DNA from: Serratia quinivorans
GTDB taxonomy: Bacteria > Pseudomonadota > Gammaproteobacteria > Enterobacterales > Enterobacteriaceae
DNA: 64,000 nucleotides
Assembly: GCF_946227985.1 (NCBI RefSeq)
Contig: NZ_CAMKGL010000008.1
Location: 1 to 64,000 of the forward strand
Direction: 5' to 3'
Under the pieces are notes generated by a model. That model was not told where the DNA came from. It saw only the letters and a list, made by a program, of their open reading frames with translations, and ran no database searches. Numbering within the stretch: position 1 is the stretch's first letter; each line of letters begins with the position of its first letter. The position numbers and the translations under genes were made by a program. Shown here piece by piece: positions 52,554 to 61,850 of the stretch.

Positions 52554-53654
52554 TTACTTAGACATTCCGTCAGGAAGGCAAGCTGCGATCGAAGCGAGCA
52601 CCCTATCATGCCCCACTCCGCCACGGACTTCCGCCTGGCCAATGGCCGTCGGCAGTACCAAGCGCAGTTCACCGGCCAGGACTTTCTTATCGCGCATCAT
52701 ATGCGGCAGATAAGTTCCCGGAGCCATTTCCTGCGGGCCACACACCGGTAAACCAGCGCGCAGCAACAGTGCTTTAATACGTTCAATATCTTCGCGGGAG
52801 AACTGGCCGAGTCGGTGCGCGGTTTCTGCCGCCATCACCATACCGGCGGCAATGGCTTCACCGTGCAACCATACACCATAGCCCATTTCGGCTTCGATCG
52901 CATGGCCGTAAGTATGGCCCAGATTCAGCAGCGCGCGCAGCCCGCTTTCGCGTTCATCAGCGGCAACCACTTCGGCCTTCAGCTCACAGCAGCGGCGGAT
53001 ACAGTAGGCCAGAGCCTGCATATCCAGCGCCACCAGGGCATCGATATTGTTTTCCAGCCAGACGAAGAAATCGTGGTCGAGAATAATCCCGTACTTGATC
53101 ACTTCAGCCAAACCAGAGGAGAGCTCACGCGCCGGCAAGGTTTTCAGGCAATCGAGATCAACCACCACAGAAACGGGTTGATAGAAGGCGCCGATCATGT
53201 TCTTGCCGAGCGGATGATTGACGGCGGTTTTACCGCCAACGGAAGAGTCCACCTGCGACAGCAGCGTGGTAGGGACCTGAATAAAGCGGACACCGCGCTG
53301 ATAACAAGCGGCGGCAAAGCCGGTAAGATCGCCAATCACGCCGCCCCCAAGGGCAATCAGCGTGGTATCACGACCGTGCGGCTTTTCCAACAGTGCCGAG
53401 AACACCTGCTCGAGTACGGCCAGAGATTTATACTGTTCGCCATCAGGTAAAATCACCTGATCCACCATGACGCCTGCCTGCTCCAACACCTTCCGGACAT
53501 GCTCCAGATAAAGTGGCGCCAGGGTTTGGTTGGTGACCAGCATGACCTGTTCACCCGCCTTCAGCGGCATAAAAGAAGCCGGATCGTTAAACAATCCGGC
53601 GGCTATGGTTATCGGGTAGCTGCGCTCCCCAAGCGTTACGGTAATTCTCTCCAT
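52554..53654 (-). CDS. aroB: 3-dehydroquinate synthase
   Basis: AroB makes 3-dehydroquinate from DAHP, the second step of the shikimate pathway, using NAD+ and a metal. I start at [15 protein letters not shown] (366 residues), matching E. coli, instead of six codons earlier; the ribosome site is weak either way. Motifs include [36 protein letters not shown], and the zinc ligands in [18 protein letters not shown]. It is 91 bases after aroK. Confidence 0.97.
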   Translation of the reverse strand: MERITVTLGERSYPITIAAGLFNDPASFMPLKAGEQVMLVTNQTLAPLYLEHVRKVLEQAGVMVDQVILPDGEQYKSLAVLEQVFSALLEKPHGRDTTLIALGGGVIGDLTGFAAACYQRGVRFIQVPTTLLSQVDSSVGGKTAVNHPLGKNMIGAFYQPVSVVVDLDCLKTLPARELSSGLAEVIKYGIILDHDFFVWLENNIDALVALDMQALAYCIRRCCELKAEVVAADERESGLRALLNLGHTYGHAIEAEMGYGVWLHGEAIAAGMVMAAETAHRLGQFSREDIERIKALLLRAGLPVCGPQEMAPGTYLPHMMRDKKVLAGELRLVLPTAIGQAEVRGGVGHDRVLASIAACLPDGMSK

Positions 53655-53745
53655 GTCGCGCTCAGTTCTCAATGTGGTTTATCCCCGCAACGCGGGGAAC
53701 ACAATCAGTCTTCCGCATTTGCCGTGGCGAACACGGAAACCGCTA

Positions 53746-54267
53746 TCAGTTGCTTTCCAGCATGTTGATTATCTGGTTGGCAACCACTTTGGCGCTTTGA
53801 TCGTCGGTGCGGATGGTGACATCTGCAATTTCTTCGTATAACGGATTGCGCTCTTTCGCCAGCGCTTCAAGCACTTCACGCGGAGGAGAATCAACCTGCA
53901 GCAGCGGACGCTTTTTGTCGCGCTGGGTACGGGCCAATTGCTTCTCGATAGTGGTTTCCAGGTACACCACTACGCCACGCGCCGACAGACGGTTACGCGT
54001 TTCACGCGATTTAACCGAACCACCGCCGGTAGCCAGCACGATGCCTTGCTTTTCCGTCAGTTCATTAATGACTTTTTCTTCACGATCGCGGAAACCTTCT
54101 TCACCTTCCACGTCGAATACCCAGCCCACGTCAGCTCCGGTACGTCGCTCAATTTCTTGATCGGAGTCGAAAAACTCCATATTGAGTTGCTGAGCTAACT
54201 GACGGCCAATAGTGCTTTTGCCGGCACCCATAGGCCCAACCAGAAAGATATTGCGTTTCTCTGCCAT
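53746..54267 (-). CDS. aroK: Shikimate kinase I
   Basis: AroK phosphorylates shikimate with ATP. The 173 residues show the P-loop GPMGAGKST (residues 11-19), the shikimate-binding Asp in [13 protein letters not shown], and the GGG of [13 protein letters not shown]. It heads the aroKB-damX-dam-rpe-gph-trpS gene series, the superoperon seen in E. coli. Confidence 0.98.
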   Translation of the reverse strand: MAEKRNIFLVGPMGAGKSTIGRQLAQQLNMEFFDSDQEIERRTGADVGWVFDVEGEEGFRDREEKVINELTEKQGIVLATGGGSVKSRETRNRLSARGVVVYLETTIEKQLARTQRDKKRPLLQVDSPPREVLEALAKERNPLYEEIADVTIRTDDQSAKVVANQIINMLESN

Positions 54268-54617
54268 GTTTTTCGGTATTACTAAGACAATTCGTTAATG
54301 TTAACCCGCCCCGCCAATCAAATCAGCGGCGGGACCTAAACTGAAACCTCATGAACGATAGTGCGAGATCAGACGGAAAATTATCTCAACACTCTTGGTA
54401 GTTTGGCAACCGAATAAATCGCAATCCACGCCGCAGGAGGGAAACCATACGTTTTTAACGGCGTCTTGGCGCTAACAAAAAAACCTCGGTGCTCAATTCG
54501 GTAACCCTTGTAAGCTAAATCGGTCGCAGCGTCAAACGCAGATGCCCCGAAGGTGATAAAAAAGTGCATCTGCTCATCAACTTTAGGCGATTTCCCACGA
54601 ACCGCACACCCGGTTGC
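54268..54617. other. hofQ-aroK gap with a doubtful small open frame
   Basis: This 350-base gap must carry the aroK promoter. On the minus strand a 62-codon frame (54569-54381, MHFFITFGASAFDAATDLAY...) is open. It has only a poor ribosome site and I do not recognise the product, so I do not call it a gene. An inverted CCCGCC/GGCGGG pair (54304-54309, 54327-54332) is just upstream of aroK. Confidence 0.4.
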
Positions 54618-55859
54618 TCAGGCCTTAATCAATGTCGGAGTAATGAATATCACCAGTTCGCGCCGTTTATGCTGTTTGCTGCTCTGTTTGAACAGGGAAC
54701 CCAGCAAGGGTACGTCGCCAATCCCGGGCACCTTGTCTGCCCCCTCGGCGCTATGGCGCTGAAATACGCCCCCCAAAACAACGGTTTCGCCATCTTTTAC
54801 CGTCACCTGAGTTTTGATTTCCTGCTTATCTATCGCCAACGTCTCGCCTGCCGCACGGCTGATTGAACGCCCGGGCATGTTCTGGCTGATTTGCAACGTC
54901 AGGGTAATGCGGCCATTGGGCAAAACTTTCGGCGTCACCTCCATGCCCAGTACCGCTTCCTTGAACTCCATCGACGTCGCCCCGCTGGAGCCGTTGTTCA
55001 CTTCATAGGGAATTTCAGTCCCCTGCTTTATGCTGGCGGTTTGCAGGTTCGCGGTCAGCAGGCGCGGACTGGCGATGATTTCTACCCGGTTTTCCTGCTC
55101 CAACGCCATCAACTCCAGATCCAATAATCGCCCGCCGATTCGTGCCAGATGGAAACCCGCGCTGACAGCACTGCGCTCCAGCGGTAATCCCACATTAAAG
55201 CCGCCCATCTGCCATGACTTGGCCGGACGGTCGTCCGAAGCCAACCCCCAGCGCACACCCAGCTCACGTAAACTCTCACTGTTGATGGTGACGATATGCG
55301 CCGCCAATTGCACCTGTGCCAAAGGCACATCCATTTCGGCGATCCTTTGCGTTAATAACGCCACAATCGACGCGGTATCGCGGATCAATACCGCATTGAT
55401 GCGTTTATCTGCCACCACGCTGCCACGCTCGCTCAGCAATATTCCACCCTGCGCGTTCAGGTTTTCAGCAACCTCTTCCGCATCGGCATGGCTCAACGGC
55501 AGGGTCACGCTTTTTAGCGGCTGTTTTTGTACCAGCGCCTGCTGTTGGCGCTGCTTTTCTTGCTCATTGGGTTCAGGAGAAACCAGCATGACATTCCCCT
55601 CCAGCGTCATTGACAACTTCCCCATGCGCAAAATCACCGCCAGAGCCTGATGCCAGGGCACATTATCCAACCTCAACGTCAGATTGCCCCCCACACCTGC
55701 CGCGGTGACCATATTCAACTGTTGATAATCCGCCAACGCCTGCAGCACCTGGGTAACAGGAGCCTCCTGAAACTCCAGTGAAACGGGGTCTTGCTCCTGT
55801 GCTGCACCGGCGAGAGCTACCCCCCAGAACAGCACCGCCAACCAACGGCATCCTTTCAT
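54618..55859 (-). CDS. hofQ: DNA-uptake secretin HofQ
   Basis: HofQ is the outer-membrane secretin (PilQ/ComE homologue) needed to use external DNA as a nutrient in E. coli. The 413 residues begin with a signal peptide (LAVLFWGVALAGAAQ). N-domains follow, then the conserved secretin core (LGMEVTPKVLPNGRITLTLQISQNMPG; VTVKDGETVVLGGVFQ; VPGIGDVPLLGSLFK) from about residue 250. It is the last of hofMNOPQ and overlaps hofP by four bases. Confidence 0.95.
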   Translation of the reverse strand: MKGCRWLAVLFWGVALAGAAQEQDPVSLEFQEAPVTQVLQALADYQQLNMVTAAGVGGNLTLRLDNVPWHQALAVILRMGKLSMTLEGNVMLVSPEPNEQEKQRQQQALVQKQPLKSVTLPLSHADAEEVAENLNAQGGILLSERGSVVADKRINAVLIRDTASIVALLTQRIAEMDVPLAQVQLAAHIVTINSESLRELGVRWGLASDDRPAKSWQMGGFNVGLPLERSAVSAGFHLARIGGRLLDLELMALEQENRVEIIASPRLLTANLQTASIKQGTEIPYEVNNGSSGATSMEFKEAVLGMEVTPKVLPNGRITLTLQISQNMPGRSISRAAGETLAIDKQEIKTQVTVKDGETVVLGGVFQRHSAEGADKVPGIGDVPLLGSLFKQSSKQHKRRELVIFITPTLIKA

Positions 55860-56218
55860 TTTTCTTCCTTAAGGTTTCCCAGACTCAACACCACTGCATT
55901 CTCAACGGCCGGACATACCGGATCGCCCTGATTCGCTTTCAGCGTTACTTGCCCCTTAACGACCTGCTCTACCCGCCAACGCCCGTCTAACAGGGTTTGT
56001 TGGGGTTTTAAGCGCAGCCACTGCCCGGTGGACGTAACCACCCAGGCATGGTGTAACGCCGCCTGCCCAATGGTGCCCTTCAATTGCCAGTTCACCGGCG
56101 ACTCCCCCGCGCTCGGGCAATCGGGCAAGGGCAATGGCTTAAAAGGATCGCGTGGCTGAGGCTGGGCCATCAGCGCCAGAGGCAGCCACAGTAACCAGAA
56201 CCCACAGCATTTATTCAT
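55856..56218 (-). CDS. hofP: HofP, PilP-like DNA utilisation protein
   Basis: The 120-residue protein has a signal peptide (CGFWLLWLPLALMAQPQ) followed by RDPFKPLP, typical of PilP/HofP. Two Cys (CPSAGE near residue 33 and DPVCPAVEN near 104) may form a disulfide. It lies between hofO and hofQ with ATGA overlaps on both sides. The assignment depends strongly on position. Confidence 0.88.
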   Translation of the reverse strand: MNKCCGFWLLWLPLALMAQPQPRDPFKPLPLPDCPSAGESPVNWQLKGTIGQAALHHAWVVTSTGQWLRLKPQQTLLDGRWRVEQVVKGQVTLKANQGDPVCPAVENAVVLSLGNLKEEK

Positions 56219-56727
56219 TGGTTTACCGCCTCTGCCTCTGTCGCAGCCGCCTGGAGAATGAAATGTGCTGTCAGTTCGCCCACCTGCGCCTCAACGGTCA
56301 TTTGATCAATACGCAACTGGGCCGGCAAACTCTCCAACAGCCTTAATAAACTGCCGTAATTGAGATGCAGCATCAGGGTTTGCCGTGGCGAATCACCCTG
56401 CTGCTGCCAACGCTGCAGCCCGGCCCCCGCTCGTTGCAACGTGCTCGCCAAATCGCTATCGACGGCAGGCGGGCGGGTGACCTGCTGCAGGCTTTGATTC
56501 ACCTGATCCAGCGTCGGCATACGAGCCAATTGCTCCCACAAGGGGGTCATCTGTTGCATCAGACGCTGCTGCTGCGCCTCGGTCTGTGTCAGTTGCTGCC
56601 ATTTTCCTTGCAGCAGCAGGCCGAACAGCAGGATCAGGCTGCCCAACACCAACCACTGGATGGCCAACAGTTTCCACACCGGCAAACCCAACCCTCTCGC
56701 TAACCACAGCGGCAATGACTTATCCAC
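56215..56727 (-). CDS. hofO: HofO, PilO-like DNA utilisation protein
   Basis: The 170 residues have one membrane helix near residues 18-40 (WKLLAIQWLVLGSLILLFGLLL), a coiled-coil stretch rich in Gln, and a C-terminal PilO-like domain (LNYGSLLRLLESLPAQLRIDQMTV). It would be an inner-membrane partner of HofN and HofP. It overlaps hofN by 8 bases and hofP by 4. Confidence 0.88.
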   Translation of the reverse strand: MDKSLPLWLARGLGLPVWKLLAIQWLVLGSLILLFGLLLQGKWQQLTQTEAQQQRLMQQMTPLWEQLARMPTLDQVNQSLQQVTRPPAVDSDLASTLQRAGAGLQRWQQQGDSPRQTLMLHLNYGSLLRLLESLPAQLRIDQMTVEAQVGELTAHFILQAAATEAEAVNQ

Positions 56728-57256
56728 CCTGCCCCCATTGCGCCATCAACGTAAATGAGAACAAACCATCCTGACGCTGTACCACCTCTGCCAGACGGTA
56801 GTTCTGTAACAGGGGTAACGCCGTCAGTTGCTGTTCAAACTGAAGCACCGCCTCATAACGCCGGCTAAGCCCCCGTAAAGTGATATTCTGCGAGTGGCTT
56901 TCCAGCGCGATCAGCCACAGCGGGTCAGGCAGTGAAGTGGATAGGTGCTGCAACAGCTGTAGATAACGTCGGTTATGCGCAAGGTTGTTGTCATACTGTT
57001 GCGCCAACGCAGTTAAACGCGCCAGACGCGCCACCGACTGTTGCAATTGTTGATAACGCTCGGTCAGTTCTGCCTGCTGACCGATCAGCGTCAATAGCGC
57101 CTCATTCCGCTGTGCCTGGTGTTGACTCAACAGGCCAAAAACCACCATCAGTAGCGCCAACACCAGCACCAGCTGCAAAATGAATATGCGTAACCAAAAG
57201 GCATAGCGGCGACGCTGTCCCCGTATGCGCCAGGGCAAAAGATTAACCTGATACAT
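56720..57256 (-). CDS. hofN: HofN, PilN-like DNA utilisation protein
   Basis: The 178 residues open with the PilN motif YQVNLLPWRIRGQRRR, which is bound by the PilM-like partner. Then come a membrane helix (IFILQLVLVLALLMVVFGLLS) and a coiled coil followed by a small C-terminal domain. One-base overlap with hofM and 8-base overlap with hofO support one operon. Confidence 0.9.
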   Translation of the reverse strand: MYQVNLLPWRIRGQRRRYAFWLRIFILQLVLVLALLMVVFGLLSQHQAQRNEALLTLIGQQAELTERYQQLQQSVARLARLTALAQQYDNNLAHNRRYLQLLQHLSTSLPDPLWLIALESHSQNITLRGLSRRYEAVLQFEQQLTALPLLQNYRLAEVVQRQDGLFSFTLMAQWGQGG

Positions 57257-58098
57257 CAGTTGTCCTCAGCGCGCAGCGCCAGACCGCCGGCCAGGACAAA
57301 CGCCGCCGGCAATGTGGGTAACGGGGGACGCAGCTGGCTGAAAGCGCTGAGAGGCGACCACGGCAAGCTTCCTGACGGAGGCGGCTCATCAATCACGCTG
57401 CTATAGTAAATCTGATGTTCGCTGAGTGATGGACAGGCGGCATGCATTGCGGCCAGCGCCTGATTTGCCCCGTCCGCTTCCCGAAGCGGTACGATGCCAT
57501 AGGCAAACTCCGCTCGGTGTGCGGTCACCCATAACCATTCTTCATCGAGGCGGTGCAGCAAACCGGCTTCGCCCGACACGCCTGCCGCTGCCGCCATCAC
57601 ACGCAGTGCGCATGGGGCAATATCAACCACCTGCGGCTGTAAATTTGCCTGACGCAGGCAGTTCAGCCACTGTTGCAGCTCTTGCTGACGGGCGGCGGTC
57701 AGCAGCAGAGTTGCGTGTTCGGGCAGTGACTGGCGGTAGTCCAGCGCCAATGTTTGGCTATCCAGAGGAAACTTTTTCAGCCCCTGACTGGTGATGTAGT
57801 CACTTCGCGCCGGCTCTTTCAGCCTGGCGTCCGGCAGTGGCAATCGATGCTGTAAAACCCGCTGCGCGGGCAGAGCAATGCGTAAGGAAATATGTCTTGG
57901 TAACTGAACCCGCCATTGGCGCAACGCCTGGATCAGCGCATCGCTCTGCTCTAGGCAGCCCTCACGCAGCACCGGTTGCGGCAACCTTTGTTGCCACCAG
58001 TGACGCAGTTGCCAGCCATTGCGACGGCGCTGTGCCGCCAGGGCACGAACGCAGTGACTTTGTATATCCAGCCCCACCTGCCATGCTTGAGTGATCAT
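57256..58098 (-). CDS. hofM: HofM, PilM-like DNA utilisation protein
   Basis: HofM is an actin-fold cytoplasmic protein related to PilM. I start at MITQAWQVGLDIQ (ATG 58098-58096, GGAGG about 11 bases upstream), giving 280 residues. A frame 78 codons longer runs into mrcA and is unlikely. The ATP-binding motifs are weak, as in E. coli HofM. It is the first gene of hofMNOPQ and diverges from mrcA across 122 bases. Confidence 0.88.
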   Translation of the reverse strand: MITQAWQVGLDIQSHCVRALAAQRRRNGWQLRHWWQQRLPQPVLREGCLEQSDALIQALRQWRVQLPRHISLRIALPAQRVLQHRLPLPDARLKEPARSDYITSQGLKKFPLDSQTLALDYRQSLPEHATLLLTAARQQELQQWLNCLRQANLQPQVVDIAPCALRVMAAAAGVSGEAGLLHRLDEEWLWVTAHRAEFAYGIVPLREADGANQALAAMHAACPSLSEHQIYYSSVIDEPPPSGSLPWSPLSAFSQLRPPLPTLPAAFVLAGGLALRAEDN

Positions 58099-58220
58099 AT
58101 TTTGCCCAACCTCCATATCGTCAGATAACAAAAGAACATATCCATGTTGCAGGCTTGCCTTTATACTACCGCGCGGTTGTTTATAAACTGCCCAAATGAC
58201 ATGAAAATGGGAAATCTCAG

Positions 58221-60779
58221 GTGAAGTTCGTAAAGTATTTACTAATCCTTGCAGTGTGTTGCATCGTGTTGGGGGCAGCCTCGATCTTTGGCTTGTACAA
58301 ATATGTCGAGCCACAGCTGCCTGACGTCGCAACGCTGAAAGATGTGCGGCTGCAAATACCGATGCAGGTTTACAGCGCCGACGGCGAGCTGATCGCCCAA
58401 TACGGTGAAAAACGCCGTATTCCGCTAAAACTGAACCAAATTCCGCCGGTTATGGTGCATGCGTTTATCGCCACCGAAGACAGCCGCTTCTATGAGCATC
58501 ATGGCGTCGACCCAATCGGTATCTTCCGTGCTGCCTCAATTGCGCTGGTGTCTGGCCATGCGTCACAGGGGGCAAGTACCATTACCCAGCAGCTGGCGAG
58601 AAACTTCTTCTTAAGCCCGGAACGCACCCTGATGCGCAAGATCAAGGAAGCTTTCTTGGCAATACGCATCGAACAGATGCTGACCAAAGACGAAATCCTC
58701 GAGCTGTATCTGAACAAAATCTATCTGGGGTATCGCGCCTATGGCGTGGGTGCTGCGGCGCAGGTTTACTTCGGTAAAGACGTCAGTCAGCTCAGCTTAA
58801 GCGAAATGGCGACCATCGCCGGCTTGCCGAAAGCCCCCTCTACGTTCAATCCGCTCTACTCCCACGATCGCGCCGTAGCTCGCCGCAACGTGGTGCTGTC
58901 GCGGATGCTGGATGAGCATTACATCACTCAGGCGCAGTTCGATCAGGCGCGCAGTGAAGAGCTGGTGGCCAATTACCATGCGCCAGAAATCAGCTTCTCC
59001 GCACCCTATCTCTCCGAAATGGTGCGTCAGGAGATGATCAAGCGTTACGGTGACAATGCTTATACCGACGGCTACAAGGTCTACACCACCGTCACCAAGA
59101 AACTGCAGTTGGCGGCGCAGGAGTCGGTGCGTAACAACGTGCTGGCGTACGATATGCGCCACGGCTACCGCGGCCCGTCTAACGTGCTGTGGAAAGTGGG
59201 TGAAGCGGCCTGGGACCAAAAACAGATTGTCGATTCATTGAAGAATCTGCCGAACTACGGCCCATTGTCACCGGCGGTGATTGTCGCAACCAGCGCCGAA
59301 GAGGCAACGGCCATGATGGCAGACGGCAGCCATGTCGCACTGCCGATGTCCACCATGCGCTGGGCGCGGCCTTACAGATCCGACACTCAGCAAGGCCCAA
59401 CGCCGAAACGCGTCACCGATGTCGTGCAGGCCGGTCAACAAGTGTGGGTTCGCAAGGTGGGCGAAAACTGGTGGCTGTCACAGGTGCCGGACGTCAACTC
59501 AGCCCTGGTATCGATCAACCCGAATGACGGCGCGGTGAAAGCTCTGGTCGGCGGGTTTGACTTCAACCAAAGCAAGTTCAACCGCGTGACTCAGGCGCTG
59601 CGTCAGGTCGGTTCCAATATCAAGCCCTTCCTGTATACCGCCGCGATGGACAAGGGTCTGACCCTGGCCACTATCCTGAATGACCTGCCGATCACCCGTT
59701 GGGATCCAGGTGCAGGTACCGACTGGCGGCCGAAGAACTCACCGCCAACCTACGATGGCCCGATTCGCCTGCGTCAGGGGCTGGGACAGTCGAAGAACGT
59801 GGTGATGGTGCGTGCCATGCGTGCCATGGGCGTTGACTACGCAGCGGAATATCTGCAGCGTTTCGGCTTCCCGGGGCAAAACATCGTGCATACCGAATCA
59901 CTGGCATTGGGCTCGGCTTCGTTTACCCCAATGCAACTGGTACGCGGTTACGCGGTGCTGGCCAACGGCGGTTATCTGGTGGATCCGTACTTCATCACCA
60001 AGATTGAAGACGATAACGGCAACACCGTGTTCGAAACCAAGCCGAAAATTGTCTGCAACAGCTGTAATCTGCCGGTGATTTATGGTGACACTCACCGTTC
60101 GGCCGTGCTTTCCGAAGACAACATTGAAAATGTCGCGACGTCGCAGGAAGGCAAAAATGGCAACGTGCCAATGCCGCAGTTGGAGCAGGTGACACCTGCT
60201 CAGGTTCAGCAAGATGGCGATCAACAGTATGCGCCACACGTTATCAGCACCCCGCTGGCATTCCTGATGCACGATGCGCTGAACAGCAATATCTATGGCG
60301 AACCGGGTTGGATGGGTACCGCCTGGCGTGCAGGCCGTGATCTGAAACGTCGTGATATCGGTGGCAAAACCGGTACCACCAACAGTTCAAAAGACGCCTG
60401 GTTCTCCGGCTATGGCCCGGATACCGTGACGTCGGTATGGATTGGTTTCGATGACCACCGCCGTGACCTTGGCCGTACAACGGTATCCGGCGCGATCCCG
60501 GATCAGGCTTCCGGCGGTGAAGGCGGTGCCAAGAGTGCGCAACCGGCATGGGATGACTTTATGAAGGCCGCACTGGAAGGCATTCCAGAGCAGAAGGTGA
60601 CCCCACCACCGGGCATTATCAGCGTTACCATCGACAAGAGCAGCGGTAAGCTTTCCGGCGGTGGCGGCGGTAGCCGTTCCGAGTACTTTATCGAAGGGAC
60701 TCAGCCGACGGACTATCCTTCACGAGATACCGGCACTACGCTGACGGATCCCGGCGGCGAAAGCCACGAGTTGTTCTAA
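58221..60779 (+). CDS. mrcA: Penicillin-binding protein 1A
   Basis: PBP1A both polymerises and cross-links peptidoglycan. The 852 residues start with GTG, as in E. coli mrcA. An N-terminal membrane anchor (YLLILAVCCIVLGAASIFGLY) is followed by the GT51 glycosyltransferase (IATEDSRFYEHHGVDPIGIFRA, GASTITQQLARNFFL) and an OB-like domain. The transpeptidase carries SNIK (QVGSNIKPFL, active Ser), SKN (GQSKNVVMV) and KTGTT. A Gly/Ser-rich tail ends the protein. A tiny upstream frame (58201-58224) overlaps the GTG start. Confidence 0.97.
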   Translation: MKFVKYLLILAVCCIVLGAASIFGLYKYVEPQLPDVATLKDVRLQIPMQVYSADGELIAQYGEKRRIPLKLNQIPPVMVHAFIATEDSRFYEHHGVDPIGIFRAASIALVSGHASQGASTITQQLARNFFLSPERTLMRKIKEAFLAIRIEQMLTKDEILELYLNKIYLGYRAYGVGAAAQVYFGKDVSQLSLSEMATIAGLPKAPSTFNPLYSHDRAVARRNVVLSRMLDEHYITQAQFDQARSEELVANYHAPEISFSAPYLSEMVRQEMIKRYGDNAYTDGYKVYTTVTKKLQLAAQESVRNNVLAYDMRHGYRGPSNVLWKVGEAAWDQKQIVDSLKNLPNYGPLSPAVIVATSAEEATAMMADGSHVALPMSTMRWARPYRSDTQQGPTPKRVTDVVQAGQQVWVRKVGENWWLSQVPDVNSALVSINPNDGAVKALVGGFDFNQSKFNRVTQALRQVGSNIKPFLYTAAMDKGLTLATILNDLPITRWDPGAGTDWRPKNSPPTYDGPIRLRQGLGQSKNVVMVRAMRAMGVDYAAEYLQRFGFPGQNIVHTESLALGSASFTPMQLVRGYAVLANGGYLVDPYFITKIEDDNGNTVFETKPKIVCNSCNLPVIYGDTHRSAVLSEDNIENVATSQEGKNGNVPMPQLEQVTPAQVQQDGDQQYAPHVISTPLAFLMHDALNSNIYGEPGWMGTAWRAGRDLKRRDIGGKTGTTNSSKDAWFSGYGPDTVTSVWIGFDDHRRDLGRTTVSGAIPDQASGGEGGAKSAQPAWDDFMKAALEGIPEQKVTPPPGIISVTIDKSSGKLSGGGGGSRSEYFIEGTQPTDYPSRDTGTTLTDPGGESHELF

Positions 60780-60786
60780 CAAAAAA

Positions 60787-60815
60787 AGGGCCCAGATGAA
60801 TCTGGGCCCTTTTTC
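60787..60815. terminator. Terminator between mrcA and nudE
   Basis: A perfect 10-bp stem (60787-60796 with 60801-60810) with a TGAA loop has A7 to the left and T5 to the right, so it works in both directions. Confidence 0.93.
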
Positions 60816-60830
60816 ATTTAACCGTCGCGC

Positions 60831-61385
60831 TTAGCGGGAACCGCGTAAAAATGCCTCGGTGAGGAACAACGCACTAACGTTGCGCGCCTCGCGGAAATCA
60901 GGCTCTGCCAGCAGCGCCATCATGTCGGCTATTGGCCAACGCACCTGCGGCAAGGGCTCCGGCTCATCCCCCTCCAGACTCTGCGGATAGAGATCGTGCG
61001 CCAGTACAATATTCATTTTGCTGGAAAAATACGAGGGAGCCATCGTCAGCTTGCTGAGGAAATCAAAGCGTCTGGCGCCAAAACCTACCTCTTCCATCAG
61101 CTCACGGTTAGCCGCTTCCAGCACGCCTTCGCCCGGATCAATCAAGCCTTTGGGAAAGCCAAGCTCATAAGATTCGGTGCCCACGGCATATTCACGGATC
61201 AGCAGCAAATCGTCGCCAATCACCGGCACAATCATCACGGCCTCGCGATCTGAGGGCCGCATCCGCTCATACACCCGCCGTACACCGTTACTGAACTCCA
61301 AATCGACCGACTCAACGTTAAATAAACGCGAACGCGCGACCGTTTCCACTTTCAGAATTTTTGGTTTTTGCAGGTGTTTATCCAT
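60831..61385 (-). CDS. nudE: Nudix hydrolase NudE
   Basis: NudE hydrolyses ADP-ribose, diadenosine polyphosphates and NADH. I start at MDKHLQKPKILKVETVARSRLF (GAGG upstream), giving 184 residues; a frame 65 codons longer is not supported. The Nudix box GLIDPGEGVLEAANRELMEEVGF, near residue 95, fits GX5EX7REUXEEXGU. It diverges from igaA, as in E. coli. Confidence 0.96.
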   Translation of the reverse strand: MDKHLQKPKILKVETVARSRLFNVESVDLEFSNGVRRVYERMRPSDREAVMIVPVIGDDLLLIREYAVGTESYELGFPKGLIDPGEGVLEAANRELMEEVGFGARRFDFLSKLTMAPSYFSSKMNIVLAHDLYPQSLEGDEPEPLPQVRWPIADMMALLAEPDFREARNVSALFLTEAFLRGSR

Positions 61386-61850
61386 GATTGCCTCAAATGA
61401 GTTATCCGCTAGCAGGCCGCAGCATCGGGCGTGATAACGCGGGTAACCAGAATAATGATTGGCGCGACGCGCAGTCCGCATGCGTTCAAACGCTGACCAA
61501 ATCCGATCTTGATCACATTGTGCGTTAATGAGAACCTTTGCCGCAACGAGCACAAGCAGTAATTTACTTTTTTTTAACAAGCGTAGCCAGTACCCGCCGC
61601 TTTTCTGTTCTCATTCAGCAAAAAGAGCGCATTAAAATAAGATAATGCCGATATCGACAGTGCAACCTGGTTGCTATCATCACGCAGGCAAGACAGGGAA
61701 ATAAGACTGATATTTTTATCAATAAGTGAGATCCCGACGGAGAATCTGTTCTCTCGTTACGGATCAGGGTGTCTCTTGGTGATTTGGCTGCGTATAATAG
61801 TCTAGGATTCATCAGGTTGGTGAGGTTCACGGGTACAGGATGGGGATAGC
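61386..61850. promoter_or_regulatory. nudE-igaA divergent regulatory gap
   Basis: This 465-base gap holds no convincing gene. A consensus -10 TATAAT at 61793-61798 precedes igaA by about 50 bases; the -35 is weak. The middle (61556-61720) is AT-rich. The nudE promoter should be near 61390-61450 but was not pinpointed. Confidence 0.45.
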
